A stretch of DNA of 64,000 nt, from positions 24,951 through 88,950 of the forward strand of contig JADHNP010000001.1 of assembly GCA_016779445.1 (NCBI GenBank), in the 5' to 3' direction. Below, piece by piece: positions 1 to 6,923 of the stretch; within the stretch, counting starts at the first letter, position 1; every line of letters starts with the position of its first letter. Under the pieces are notes generated by a model. The model had not been told where the DNA came from, searched no databases, and worked only from the letters and a program-made list of their open reading frames with translations. The translations under genes and the position numbers were made by a program. The stretch is from Luminiphilus sp. GTDB lineage: Bacteria; Pseudomonadota; Gammaproteobacteria; Pseudomonadales; Halieaceae.

Positions 1-39
1 ACTGCCCAGGCATCAACGCCAACCTGTTAAAATCTATGG

Positions 40-1245
40 TCAGCATCGATCAATGCTGGCGCGATATAAGCGGACCATCTGCCGAGCGCAGATAGACCAA
101 CAAAAGTGGGTTTTTGCGCGCGCCAAACCTCGATTGCCAAGATCCCTCGCCGCCTCAGGGCAGGAAAGTACTTTGTGTAAAGCGCTTGCCAGCGCTGCGC
201 TGTCTCCGGCAGGCACCAGTAAACCGCCGCTGGACACCACTTCTGATAACGCGCCGCCGTCACTCGACACCAAAGGAATACCCGCGGCCATGGCTTCCAC
301 CGCAGGCAAGCCAAAACCTTCGTAAAGTGAGGGCACTACCGCAACCGCACTCTCGGCATAAAGCCGGTTGATATCTTCATGCGTGGCGTTACTCACAAAG
401 CGAATGCGTTCCGCAAGGCCGAGCCGGTTAATCAGACTTTCTGTCGCACCGCCTGGCTTTGGTCTGGCAATCAGCACCAGGCGGAGGTCCGGCCACGTTG
501 CGCACAATGAAGAGAAAGCATGAAGCAACACAGATAGCCCCTTCAGTGGCGCGTCGGCTGATGCCGTCGCAATAATCTGATTCGGATTCCGCGCTACTGC
601 GGGCAATGGTCGAAACAGTGCTGTATCGACGCCATTGGGCACAATGCTGATGGCGCTGGGCGGCACGCCAAAATCGGTGGCGATATCGATTGCCGAAGCG
701 GCAGATACGGTCGCAATATGATTCAACCGCGATGCCACGCGCTTTTGCATCCCTAAAAAAGAATGCCAGCGACGAATCAGCAGCCGCCGCCACCAGATCG
801 GCTCCCCTGCCAGCGCGACGCGTAAATCCCGCGTAATGGGATGGTGGACCGTCGTCACAACAGGCAAGCCCGCCTTTTGCAGGTCAAGAACCCCCGGCGC
901 CAGCGTTTGATTGTCGTGAATCACATCAAAGTGATTCGCATTTTCCAATAGCCAATCGCGCGCTCTTTCTCCAAAGGCCCAGGGTTCGGCAAATCCACCG
1001 GATAGCTTGCTCAGCCATTCTTTTCTGCCCAGCCTGTTCCGGAGTTCTTGAGGGCCGACCGACCAGAGATCCCGCGAATACAAGTCCAAACTGGGTAGCT
1101 TGACCAGTTCCACACCCTCAACCAGATGAGGATAGGGCGGCCCCGAAACCACCGTTACATGATGACCCAAAGCCTGTAACGCCCGACTAAGGTAGCGGAG
1201 ATACACGCCCTGCCCACCCGAGAAAGGGGCAGAGCGATACCCCAA
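40..1245 (-). CDS. GT4-family glycosyltransferase
   Basis: Probable cytoplasmic GT-B glycosyltransferase that moves a sugar from a nucleotide donor onto a glycan or lipid acceptor. The N-terminal Rossmann half carries the glycine-rich SGGQGVYLRYLSRAL motif and the C-terminal half has PNGVD, then an E-x7-E-type donor loop (YEGFGLPAVEAMAAG, about residue 315), both typical of GT4 enzymes. The listed TTG start leaves out the first beta strand: the codons upstream read LRIALL directly before GYRSAPF, so translation probably begins at the CTG at 1258-1260; no ATG/GTG/TTG exists between there and the in-frame stop near 1353. Neighbouring rhamnose genes suggest a role in cell-surface polysaccharide. 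Acceptor and sugar are unknown. Confidence 0.88.
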   Translation of the reverse strand: MGYRSAPFSGGQGVYLRYLSRALQALGHHVTVVSGPPYPHLVEGVELVKLPSLDLYSRDLWSVGPQELRNRLGRKEWLSKLSGGFAEPWAFGERARDWLLENANHFDVIHDNQTLAPGVLDLQKAGLPVVTTVHHPITRDLRVALAGEPIWWRRLLIRRWHSFLGMQKRVASRLNHIATVSAASAIDIATDFGVPPSAISIVPNGVDTALFRPLPAVARNPNQIIATASADAPLKGLSVLLHAFSSLCATWPDLRLVLIARPKPGGATESLINRLGLAERIRFVSNATHEDINRLYAESAVAVVPSLYEGFGLPAVEAMAAGIPLVSSDGGALSEVVSSGGLLVPAGDSAALASALHKVLSCPEAARDLGNRGLARAKTHFCWSICARQMVRLYRASIDRC

Positions 1246-1485
1246 AAGGGCAATGCGCAGCGGCCGATCAGGCGCCTCAACAGTAGCGCCCGGGGTAACA
1301 TCGGCCGAGGGAAAGGGTGCGTTGATACAAAACTCCGGGGAAAAAGCGAGTTATGGCAGTGATTGTGCCATATTTTCACTGCAAGGATGGGCTACCTGAT
1401 ACCGACGCAATTGTACCCTCGGGTCGCCAACCCCGCCATCGAAGGATAAACTGGACCTCCTCACAGTAAGTGGTTCGATACTGCC

Positions 1486-2388
1486 GTGCAGACTCATTAC
1501 AAGGGCATTATCCTCGCGGGCGGATCAGGGACCCGCTTGCACCCGCTGACGACGACGGTGAGCAAGCAGTTGATGCCCGTCTTTGATAAACCCATGATTT
1601 ATTACCCCCTCGCCACGCTGATGCAATCGGGCATCAAAGATGTGCTGATTATTACCACTCCGCGAGATCAACTTGCCTATGCCGACCTTCTCGGGGATGG
1701 CAGCCAGTGGGGGATTAACATTCAATACACCCTGCAACCAAGCCCCGATGGGCTGGCACAGGCATTCTTGCTGGGAGAGGCGTTTATTGGCAGCAATCCG
1801 GTCTGTCTTATCCTCGGGGACAATATTTTTTACGGCTCCGGTCTGACCACCAAGCTGCACCGAGCGACACAGCGCGCCGACGGTGCCTCAGTGTTTGCCT
1901 ATTATGTTAAAGACCCAGAGCGCTATGGCGTTGTGGAGTTCAACCATGAAGGCCGCGCCGTGGGGATAGAGGAAAAACCGGCTCACCCACGGTCCCACTA
2001 CGCCGTCACGGGCCTGTACTTTTACGACAATACGGTAGTGAATGTCGCCAAAAATATAACGCCTTCGGCTCGCGGTGAGCTCGAGATTACTGACGTCAAC
2101 CAACACTATCTGGCACACGATAACCTTCAGGTGGAGGTAATGGCTCAGGGAACCGCTTGGCTCGACACGGGTACCCACCAGTCTTTACTGGATGCCGGCA
2201 ACTTCATACGGGTCATTGAGGAGCGGCAAGGCCTCAAAGTCGCCTGCCTCGAGGAGATCGCCTACCGTTTGGGATACATCAGCGCTGACCAGGTCTTGGC
2301 GTTGGCAGCTCCCTTGTTAAAAAGCGGTTACGGCGCCTATCTCGAGAACATGATCAGCAACGACGGGCCGTTTTTTGATGCAGATTGA
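1486..2388 (+). CDS. rfbA: Glucose-1-phosphate thymidylyltransferase
   Basis: Makes dTDP-glucose from dTTP and glucose-1-phosphate, the first step of dTDP-L-rhamnose synthesis in the cytoplasm. The nucleotide-binding signature [11 protein letters not shown] is near the N-terminus, followed by [16 protein letters not shown], then LGDNIFYG and the EEKP motif, all characteristic of RmlA. At 300 aa it has the family's usual length. The start is GTG; no ATG is available in frame and the ribosome binding site is poor. Its end overlaps rfbC by 11 bases, so the two are probably translationally coupled. rfbB and rfbD lie on the opposite strand, facing it. Confidence 0.97.
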   Translation: MQTHYKGIILAGGSGTRLHPLTTTVSKQLMPVFDKPMIYYPLATLMQSGIKDVLIITTPRDQLAYADLLGDGSQWGINIQYTLQPSPDGLAQAFLLGEAFIGSNPVCLILGDNIFYGSGLTTKLHRATQRADGASVFAYYVKDPERYGVVEFNHEGRAVGIEEKPAHPRSHYAVTGLYFYDNTVVNVAKNITPSARGELEITDVNQHYLAHDNLQVEVMAQGTAWLDTGTHQSLLDAGNFIRVIEERQGLKVACLEEIAYRLGYISADQVLALAAPLLKSGYGAYLENMISNDGPFFDAD

Positions 2389-2935
2389 AGGCACTTCCGT
2401 CGCAGGCGCCTGTCTCATCAAGCCCACCGTACACGGTGACGCACGCGGGTTTTTCCTTGAAACCTGGCATGCAAGCCGCTACGCCGAGGCAGGGATTGAT
2501 CTGCCCTTTGTGCAGGACAACCACAGCCACTCCGCTCAAGGTATTTTGCGCGGTCTGCATCTGCAGACAGAAAAACCCCAGGGTAAATTGGTCAGAGTCA
2601 CCTCCGGGGCGGTATTTGATGTGGTCGTAGACTGCCGCGCCGCCTCCCCGACCTGTGGCCAATGGCATGGCGTCATGCTGACCGAGGAGGGACAGGAACA
2701 GCTTTGGGTGCCCCCAGGCTGCGCCCACGGTTTTCTGGTAGTGACGCCTTCGGCCGACTTTATCTACAAGTGCACCGACTACTATCACCCGCAAAGTGAG
2801 CTGTCGCTAGCATGGGACGACCCCACGGTGGGCGTCCAGTGGCCATTAGCGCCTGACCACGCCCCCATACTCTCGGACAAGGATCGCAACGGCCTTCCCT
2901 GGGACGCGATCCCGCTTTACCCCGACTTGAGTTGA
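2378..2935 (+). CDS. rfbC: dTDP-4-dehydrorhamnose 3,5-epimerase
   Basis: Epimerises C3 and C5 of dTDP-4-keto-6-deoxyglucose, the third step to dTDP-L-rhamnose. The cupin core shows [20 protein letters not shown] with the conserved catalytic-region histidine, then [12 protein letters not shown] and the YKCTDYYHP segment seen in RmlC proteins. The ORF track begins at a TTG at 2375; the ATG one codon later is chosen, giving 185 aa, normal for the family. It overlaps the end of rfbA. Downstream lies a short gap with several inverted repeats before the convergent rfbB. Confidence 0.97.
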   Translation: MQIEGTSVAGACLIKPTVHGDARGFFLETWHASRYAEAGIDLPFVQDNHSHSAQGILRGLHLQTEKPQGKLVRVTSGAVFDVVVDCRAASPTCGQWHGVMLTEEGQEQLWVPPGCAHGFLVVTPSADFIYKCTDYYHPQSELSLAWDDPTVGVQWPLAPDHAPILSDKDRNGLPWDAIPLYPDLS

Positions 2936-3039
2936 GACCCCAGAGGTCTGGCTGTCTCAAGGTGGTAACGCTATGAGGAGAGGCCCATGCCGGGTTCCAC
3001 ACGTCAGGTATAGAAAGACGTGAGATCCCGCTTGATCTC
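2932..3039. repeat. Three inverted repeats in the rfbC-rfbB gap
   Basis: The convergent gap between rfbC and rfbB holds three perfect stem candidates: TTGAGAC/GTCTCAA (2932-2938 with 2954-2960), CACGTC/GACGTG (3000-3005 with 3017-3022) and GAGATC/GATCTC (3022-3027 with 3034-3039, six-base loop). None is followed by a clear T-run on either strand, so a classical intrinsic terminator is not certain. Because both flanking genes end here, a role in ending or protecting both transcripts is a reasonable inference. Other convergent gene pairs in this window have almost no gap. Confidence 0.5.
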
Positions 3040-3050
3040 GCCACAGGGGA

Positions 3051-4112
3051 TCACTGAAGTAAAGGACGCCACCACGCCTCGTTGTTTAAATACCAGTCTA
3101 TGGTCTTGGCTAGCCCTGTCTCAAAAGTCTCTCGCGGTGTGAACCCCAGTTCACGTTCAATCTTAGTGGCGTCAATGGCGTAGCGCCAATCGTGGCCAGC
3201 GCGATCAGTAACAAACTTAATCAGAGACGCCGCACTCTCACCCTGCACCTGGGGTGCCTTTGGAAAACGGATCGCGAGTGCTTCGTTTGCCGCGAAGCGC
3301 TCATCCATCACCTGACAGAGTAGCCTGACAATATCGAGATTGGCCCATTCGTTGTGGCCACCGATGTTGTAGACCTCTCCCGATGTGCCAGATTCGAGAA
3401 TGCGAGCAATCCCACGAGCGTGATCCTCTACATAAAGCCAGTCCCGAATATTGCTGCCGTCTCCATAAACAGGCAGTTGCCCGCCATCGAGAATACGCGT
3501 CAGGCACAGAGGAATCAGCTTTTCCGGAAAATGGTACGGGCCATAGTTGTTGGAGCAGTTACTGGTCGTAACTTGTAACCCGTAGGTGTGGTGGTAGGCG
3601 CGCACCAGATGATCACTGCCCGCCTTGCTCGCGGAATAAGGCGAATTCGGCTCGTACCGCGTGGTTTCTGTGAAGGACGGATCGCCCGCAGCGAGAGAGC
3701 CATACACTTCGTCGGTAGAAACATGGTGAAAGCGATGCTCGACGCCAGACCCCGATAACCAGGCGCGCCGCGCAGCAGATAGGAGTGTATGAGTGCCCTC
3801 CAGATTAGTACGAATGAACGCATCGGGCCCGGTAATTGATCGGTCGACGTGGCTCTCAGCCGCAAAATGCACCACGGCACTGACCTGATGCTTGGACATT
3901 ACGCGATCTACCAGGGGCGCGTCGCAGATGTTGCCCTCTACGAAATGAATGCGCCCCGTCTGCTCCAGCGGCGCAAGACTGGTGCGATTCCCCGCGTAGG
4001 TGAGGGCATCCAACACCACCAGGGAATCCTGGGGGTGTGCCTCGGCCCAGTGATAAACAAAGTTCACGCCGATAAAGCCCGCGCCACCCGTTACCAACAA
4101 AGACTGCGTCAC
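3051..4112 (-). CDS. rfbB: dTDP-glucose 4,6-dehydratase
   Basis: Converts dTDP-glucose to dTDP-4-keto-6-deoxyglucose, the second rhamnose step. An extended short-chain dehydrogenase: NAD-binding VTGGAGFIGVNF at the N-terminus, the STDEVYG segment with the active-site Asp-Glu pair, the catalytic YSASK and the NCSNNYGPYHFPEKLIP stretch. The ORF track start (4172) lies inside rfbD and adds 20 unrelated residues; the GTG at 4112, which shares one base with the rfbD stop (TAGTG) and has GGGAGGT upstream, gives a normal 353-aa protein. It is the last gene of the hydrolase-rfbD-rfbB operon. Confidence 0.97.
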   Translation of the reverse strand: MTQSLLVTGGAGFIGVNFVYHWAEAHPQDSLVVLDALTYAGNRTSLAPLEQTGRIHFVEGNICDAPLVDRVMSKHQVSAVVHFAAESHVDRSITGPDAFIRTNLEGTHTLLSAARRAWLSGSGVEHRFHHVSTDEVYGSLAAGDPSFTETTRYEPNSPYSASKAGSDHLVRAYHHTYGLQVTTSNCSNNYGPYHFPEKLIPLCLTRILDGGQLPVYGDGSNIRDWLYVEDHARGIARILESGTSGEVYNIGGHNEWANLDIVRLLCQVMDERFAANEALAIRFPKAPQVQGESAASLIKFVTDRAGHDWRYAIDATKIERELGFTPRETFETGLAKTIDWYLNNEAWWRPLLQ

Positions 4113-4999
4113 TACGTCATACCTCCCTGCTCGGCGAGAGACCCTAGCATGTCCCTGAGAGCCGCGCGCCACGGGCGCTGCACCAAACCCAATATCTCGG
4201 CGGTTTGACTGGCATCCAATACGCTGTAAGCGGGTCGTTTCGCTTTGGTAGGAAAGGCCTCAGTCGATATCGGCTCCACACTAACGGGGGTAGTCAGCAA
4301 TCCCAGCGATAGGGCTTCGTCACGAATGCCACAGGCAAAGTCATACCATGTGATCGCGCCGGCGTCAGACCAGTGGAAGGTGCCGTGGGCCTTGGGATGC
4401 AGTGCCAATGACCAACAAATCTCAGCCAGCCCGCGGGCCAGAGTCGGCGCGCCGGTTTGGTCATTCACGACACGCACCACCGGACGTTCTCGCATGAGCC
4501 GCAGCATCGTCAGCACAAAGTTTCGACCGGACGCCGCATAGACCCAACTCGTGCGCACAATCACGTGATTGGCACCACTGGCCTCGACCGCCTGATCGCC
4601 CTGCCATTTGCTCTCACCGTACACGCCGAGGGGCGCGGTCAACGCATCCGGTGAGTAGGGCGCATCCGCCTGGCCGTCAAAAACAAAATCGGTCGACACA
4701 TGTACGAGGCGAATGCTGCGTTGCGCACAGGCCGTCGCCAGATACTCGGGGCCATGGGCATTGATGGAAAATGCGCGATCGGGGACATCTTCCGCATCAT
4801 CGACCGCGGTGTACGCAGCAGCATTGATCACCAGCTGGGGGTCAAGCTGATCCAGGCATTGCTGCACGACAGTGCGATCAGTGATGTCGCACTCGTCCCG
4901 GGTAAGCCCCGTCACCGACAGGTTCTTGGGAGAACAGGCCATCAGTGCGCGCCCAAGCTGGCCGCCAGCCCCTAGGACCAGCGCGCGCTCGGATCTCAC
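4112..4999 (-). CDS. rfbD: dTDP-4-dehydrorhamnose reductase
   Basis: Reduces dTDP-4-keto-L-rhamnose to dTDP-L-rhamnose with NAD(P)H, the last step of the pathway. The N-terminal cofactor loop reads GAGGQLGRAL; STDFVFDG and the catalytic YGESKWQGD (YxxxK) follow. The track start at 5017 lies inside the preceding hydrolase; the GTG at 4999 overlaps that gene's stop as GTGA and puts the protein at 295 aa, the usual length. It in turn overlaps rfbB by one base, so all three genes look coupled. Confidence 0.96.
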   Translation of the reverse strand: MRSERALVLGAGGQLGRALMACSPKNLSVTGLTRDECDITDRTVVQQCLDQLDPQLVINAAAYTAVDDAEDVPDRAFSINAHGPEYLATACAQRSIRLVHVSTDFVFDGQADAPYSPDALTAPLGVYGESKWQGDQAVEASGANHVIVRTSWVYAASGRNFVLTMLRLMRERPVVRVVNDQTGAPTLARGLAEICWSLALHPKAHGTFHWSDAGAITWYDFACGIRDEALSLGLLTTPVSVEPISTEAFPTKAKRPAYSVLDASQTAEILGLVQRPWRAALRDMLGSLAEQGGMT

Positions 5000-5802
5000 A
5001 AGCGGGCCTCCAGCCACGTTAGGTACCGCGCCATGACCTCTTCTGACTCGGGTTCGTGGAAAATTTCATGATAAAGCCCGGGCCAAAAATCGAGGGACTT
5101 GTCGGCACTAGCCAGTGACTCGAAAAAGGCCGTTGAGCCCTCAGGGCCCGCCATCACGTCTGCTTCACCGTGGGCAATATAAACCGGTAGCGTGATCTCC
5201 CCTGCTCGGCTGATGGCCACTTCCATCGCATCAAGAATCTCGAGTCCCAGAGAAGTTGTGATCTTGCCGTTATAGACGAGCGGGTCTGCGATGTAGTCCG
5301 CAACAACGGCGGGATCTCTGCTGACCTCCGTGGCATTGAGCGCCAGCATGCCCATCTTGGGAAACACGTAACGCAGTAGTCGCCCTATCCACATCACCGG
5401 TACCGACACGGGATCAACCGCCGTGAACGCCGGGCCCGAAAACATCGCGCCATGATAGGACTTCTGGGATACCAGTAACGCATGGGCACCAATTAACCCC
5501 CCCATGCTGTGCCCCAACAAAAATACCGGCTTATCGGGATACCACTCCTTGATGCGCTCGCGCAGCGCCGTCAGCGGCTCGAGATAATCTGAAAATCGGC
5601 GAACATGGGCCCTCACTCCGGGGGAAGCGCCGTGCCCAATATGATCAGGGCCCACCACGGCGATTCCGGCACTGTTAAAGTGCGCCGCCAAGCGATGATA
5701 GCGACCCGTGTGCTCCGCCAGGCCATGCACCAGCAACACACAGGCTTTTGCATCCGCCACCGGCCAATGTCGGTACTGAATACCGCTGGTGAGACTTTCC
5801 AT
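4996..5802 (-). CDS. Alpha/beta hydrolase, monoacylglycerol lipase-like
   Basis: Serine hydrolase resembling bacterial lysophospholipase or monoacylglycerol lipase (Hydrolase_4 type). It shows VHGLAEHTGRYH with the oxyanion-region glycine, the nucleophile elbow GHSMGG, a late Asp in AHGEADVMAGPEGS and the histidine in LYHEIFHEPE. No signal peptide is visible, so it is probably cytoplasmic. The ATG at 5802 is preferred over the GTG at 5808 because AAAGGAA then sits eight bases upstream. Its stop overlaps the rfbD start by four bases. Substrate unknown; a link to lipid or glycan precursors is only suggested by position. Confidence 0.85.
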   Translation of the reverse strand: MESLTSGIQYRHWPVADAKACVLLVHGLAEHTGRYHRLAAHFNSAGIAVVGPDHIGHGASPGVRAHVRRFSDYLEPLTALRERIKEWYPDKPVFLLGHSMGGLIGAHALLVSQKSYHGAMFSGPAFTAVDPVSVPVMWIGRLLRYVFPKMGMLALNATEVSRDPAVVADYIADPLVYNGKITTSLGLEILDAMEVAISRAGEITLPVYIAHGEADVMAGPEGSTAFFESLASADKSLDFWPGLYHEIFHEPESEEVMARYLTWLEARL

Positions 5803-5944
5803 CTGCACTATTCCTTTGTCATAAGGGTGCTCAACGAGACATTCACGATCGCTTTGAACCCCGGCGGCCCTTTAACCATCGCCTCCGACTTGCCAACACC
5901 ACCGAGGGCATCCTGTCGCAATGACCGGCCAACGCGGTATGAGC

Positions 5945-6871
5945 TTAGTTGACGACGGGCGCCAGCCAGTCCGCATATTCGGGCTGACCAGCGCGCACTG
6001 ATTCCAAGTAAATCCTCTGCAGGGTTTCAGTCACCGGCCCGCGTGTGCCACTCCCTATCCTGCGGTGATCAACCTCACGAATCGGCACCACTTCTGCTGC
6101 AGTGCCGGTAAAAAATGCCTCATCTGCCACATACACCTCATCACGCGTAATCCGTTTTTCTTTCACCGTGAGCCCCTGATCGGCCGCAATGCGGAAAATA
6201 CTGTCCCTCGTAATGCCCTCAAGACAAGAGGTCAGTTCCGGTGTGTACAGCACATTGTCGCGAACCAGGAAAACGTTTTCGCCGCTACCCTCGGCCACAT
6301 AACCTTCGTTATCGAGAAGCAACGCTTCCTCAAACCCAGCATCCATGGCCTCCCGCAGGGCAAGAATGGAATTGATGTAATTGCCATTGGCTTTAGCCTT
6401 GCACATGGTGATGTTGACGTGATGACGGGTATAGCTCGAAGTGGCAACGCGAATACCGCGGTCTCTCGCTTCAGGGTCCATGTAAGACGGCCAGGGCCAT
6501 GACGCCACCATGACATGGGTTTTCAAATTATCAGCACGTAACCCCATCCCCTCAGAACCAAGAAAACACATAGGTCGGATATACGCTTCATCGAGCCCAT
6601 TTTCGCGAACGACCGCGCGCTGTGCGGCATTCAAAATCTCCTTATCGAAAGGCATATCCATTCTCAGAATATGGGCAGACCGGAAAAGGCGGTCGGTATG
6701 ATCCTCAAGCCGGAAAATGCAGGGGCCATCGGGTGTCTGATAAGCACGAACTCCCTCAAAAACGCCAAGACCATAATGAAACGTGTGAGTGAGAACATGA
6801 ACCCGGGCTTCATGCCAGGGCACCATTTCGCCATCGAGCCAAATGTGGCCAGAAAGTTTAGAGAGGTCCAT
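5945..6871 (-). CDS. ilvE: Branched-chain amino acid aminotransferase
   Basis: PLP-dependent class IV transaminase that makes or degrades leucine, isoleucine and valine using glutamate/2-oxoglutarate. The N-terminus has HTFHYGLGVFEGVRAY, the PLP lysine is in the CKAKANGNYINSI segment, and SGENVFLV and FFTGTAAEV match the phosphate- and cofactor-binding loops of IlvE. 308 aa is typical. AAGGAAT precedes the ATG. It lies 52 bp downstream of glnE on the same strand and may share its transcript; ilvD and leuA are nearby. Confidence 0.96.
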   Translation of the reverse strand: MDLSKLSGHIWLDGEMVPWHEARVHVLTHTFHYGLGVFEGVRAYQTPDGPCIFRLEDHTDRLFRSAHILRMDMPFDKEILNAAQRAVVRENGLDEAYIRPMCFLGSEGMGLRADNLKTHVMVASWPWPSYMDPEARDRGIRVATSSYTRHHVNITMCKAKANGNYINSILALREAMDAGFEEALLLDNEGYVAEGSGENVFLVRDNVLYTPELTSCLEGITRDSIFRIAADQGLTVKEKRITRDEVYVADEAFFTGTAAEVVPIREVDHRRIGSGTRGPVTETLQRIYLESVRAGQPEYADWLAPVVN

Positions 6872-6923
6872 GTGGATTCCTTTGCAGCGTCTGTCTTGAT
6901 CGTTTAGGTAAAGTGATCGAATT

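Noticed and set aside
1-39. Possible start of a further - strand gene (ATG at 12-10) downstream of the glycosyltransferase
   Set aside because: Only four codons are in the window; cannot be supported.
1155-1379. 74-aa - strand ORF as an alternative N-terminus of the glycosyltransferase by frameshift
   Set aside because: It is in another frame and its sequence does not match a GT4 N-terminus, whereas the in-frame upstream codons do.
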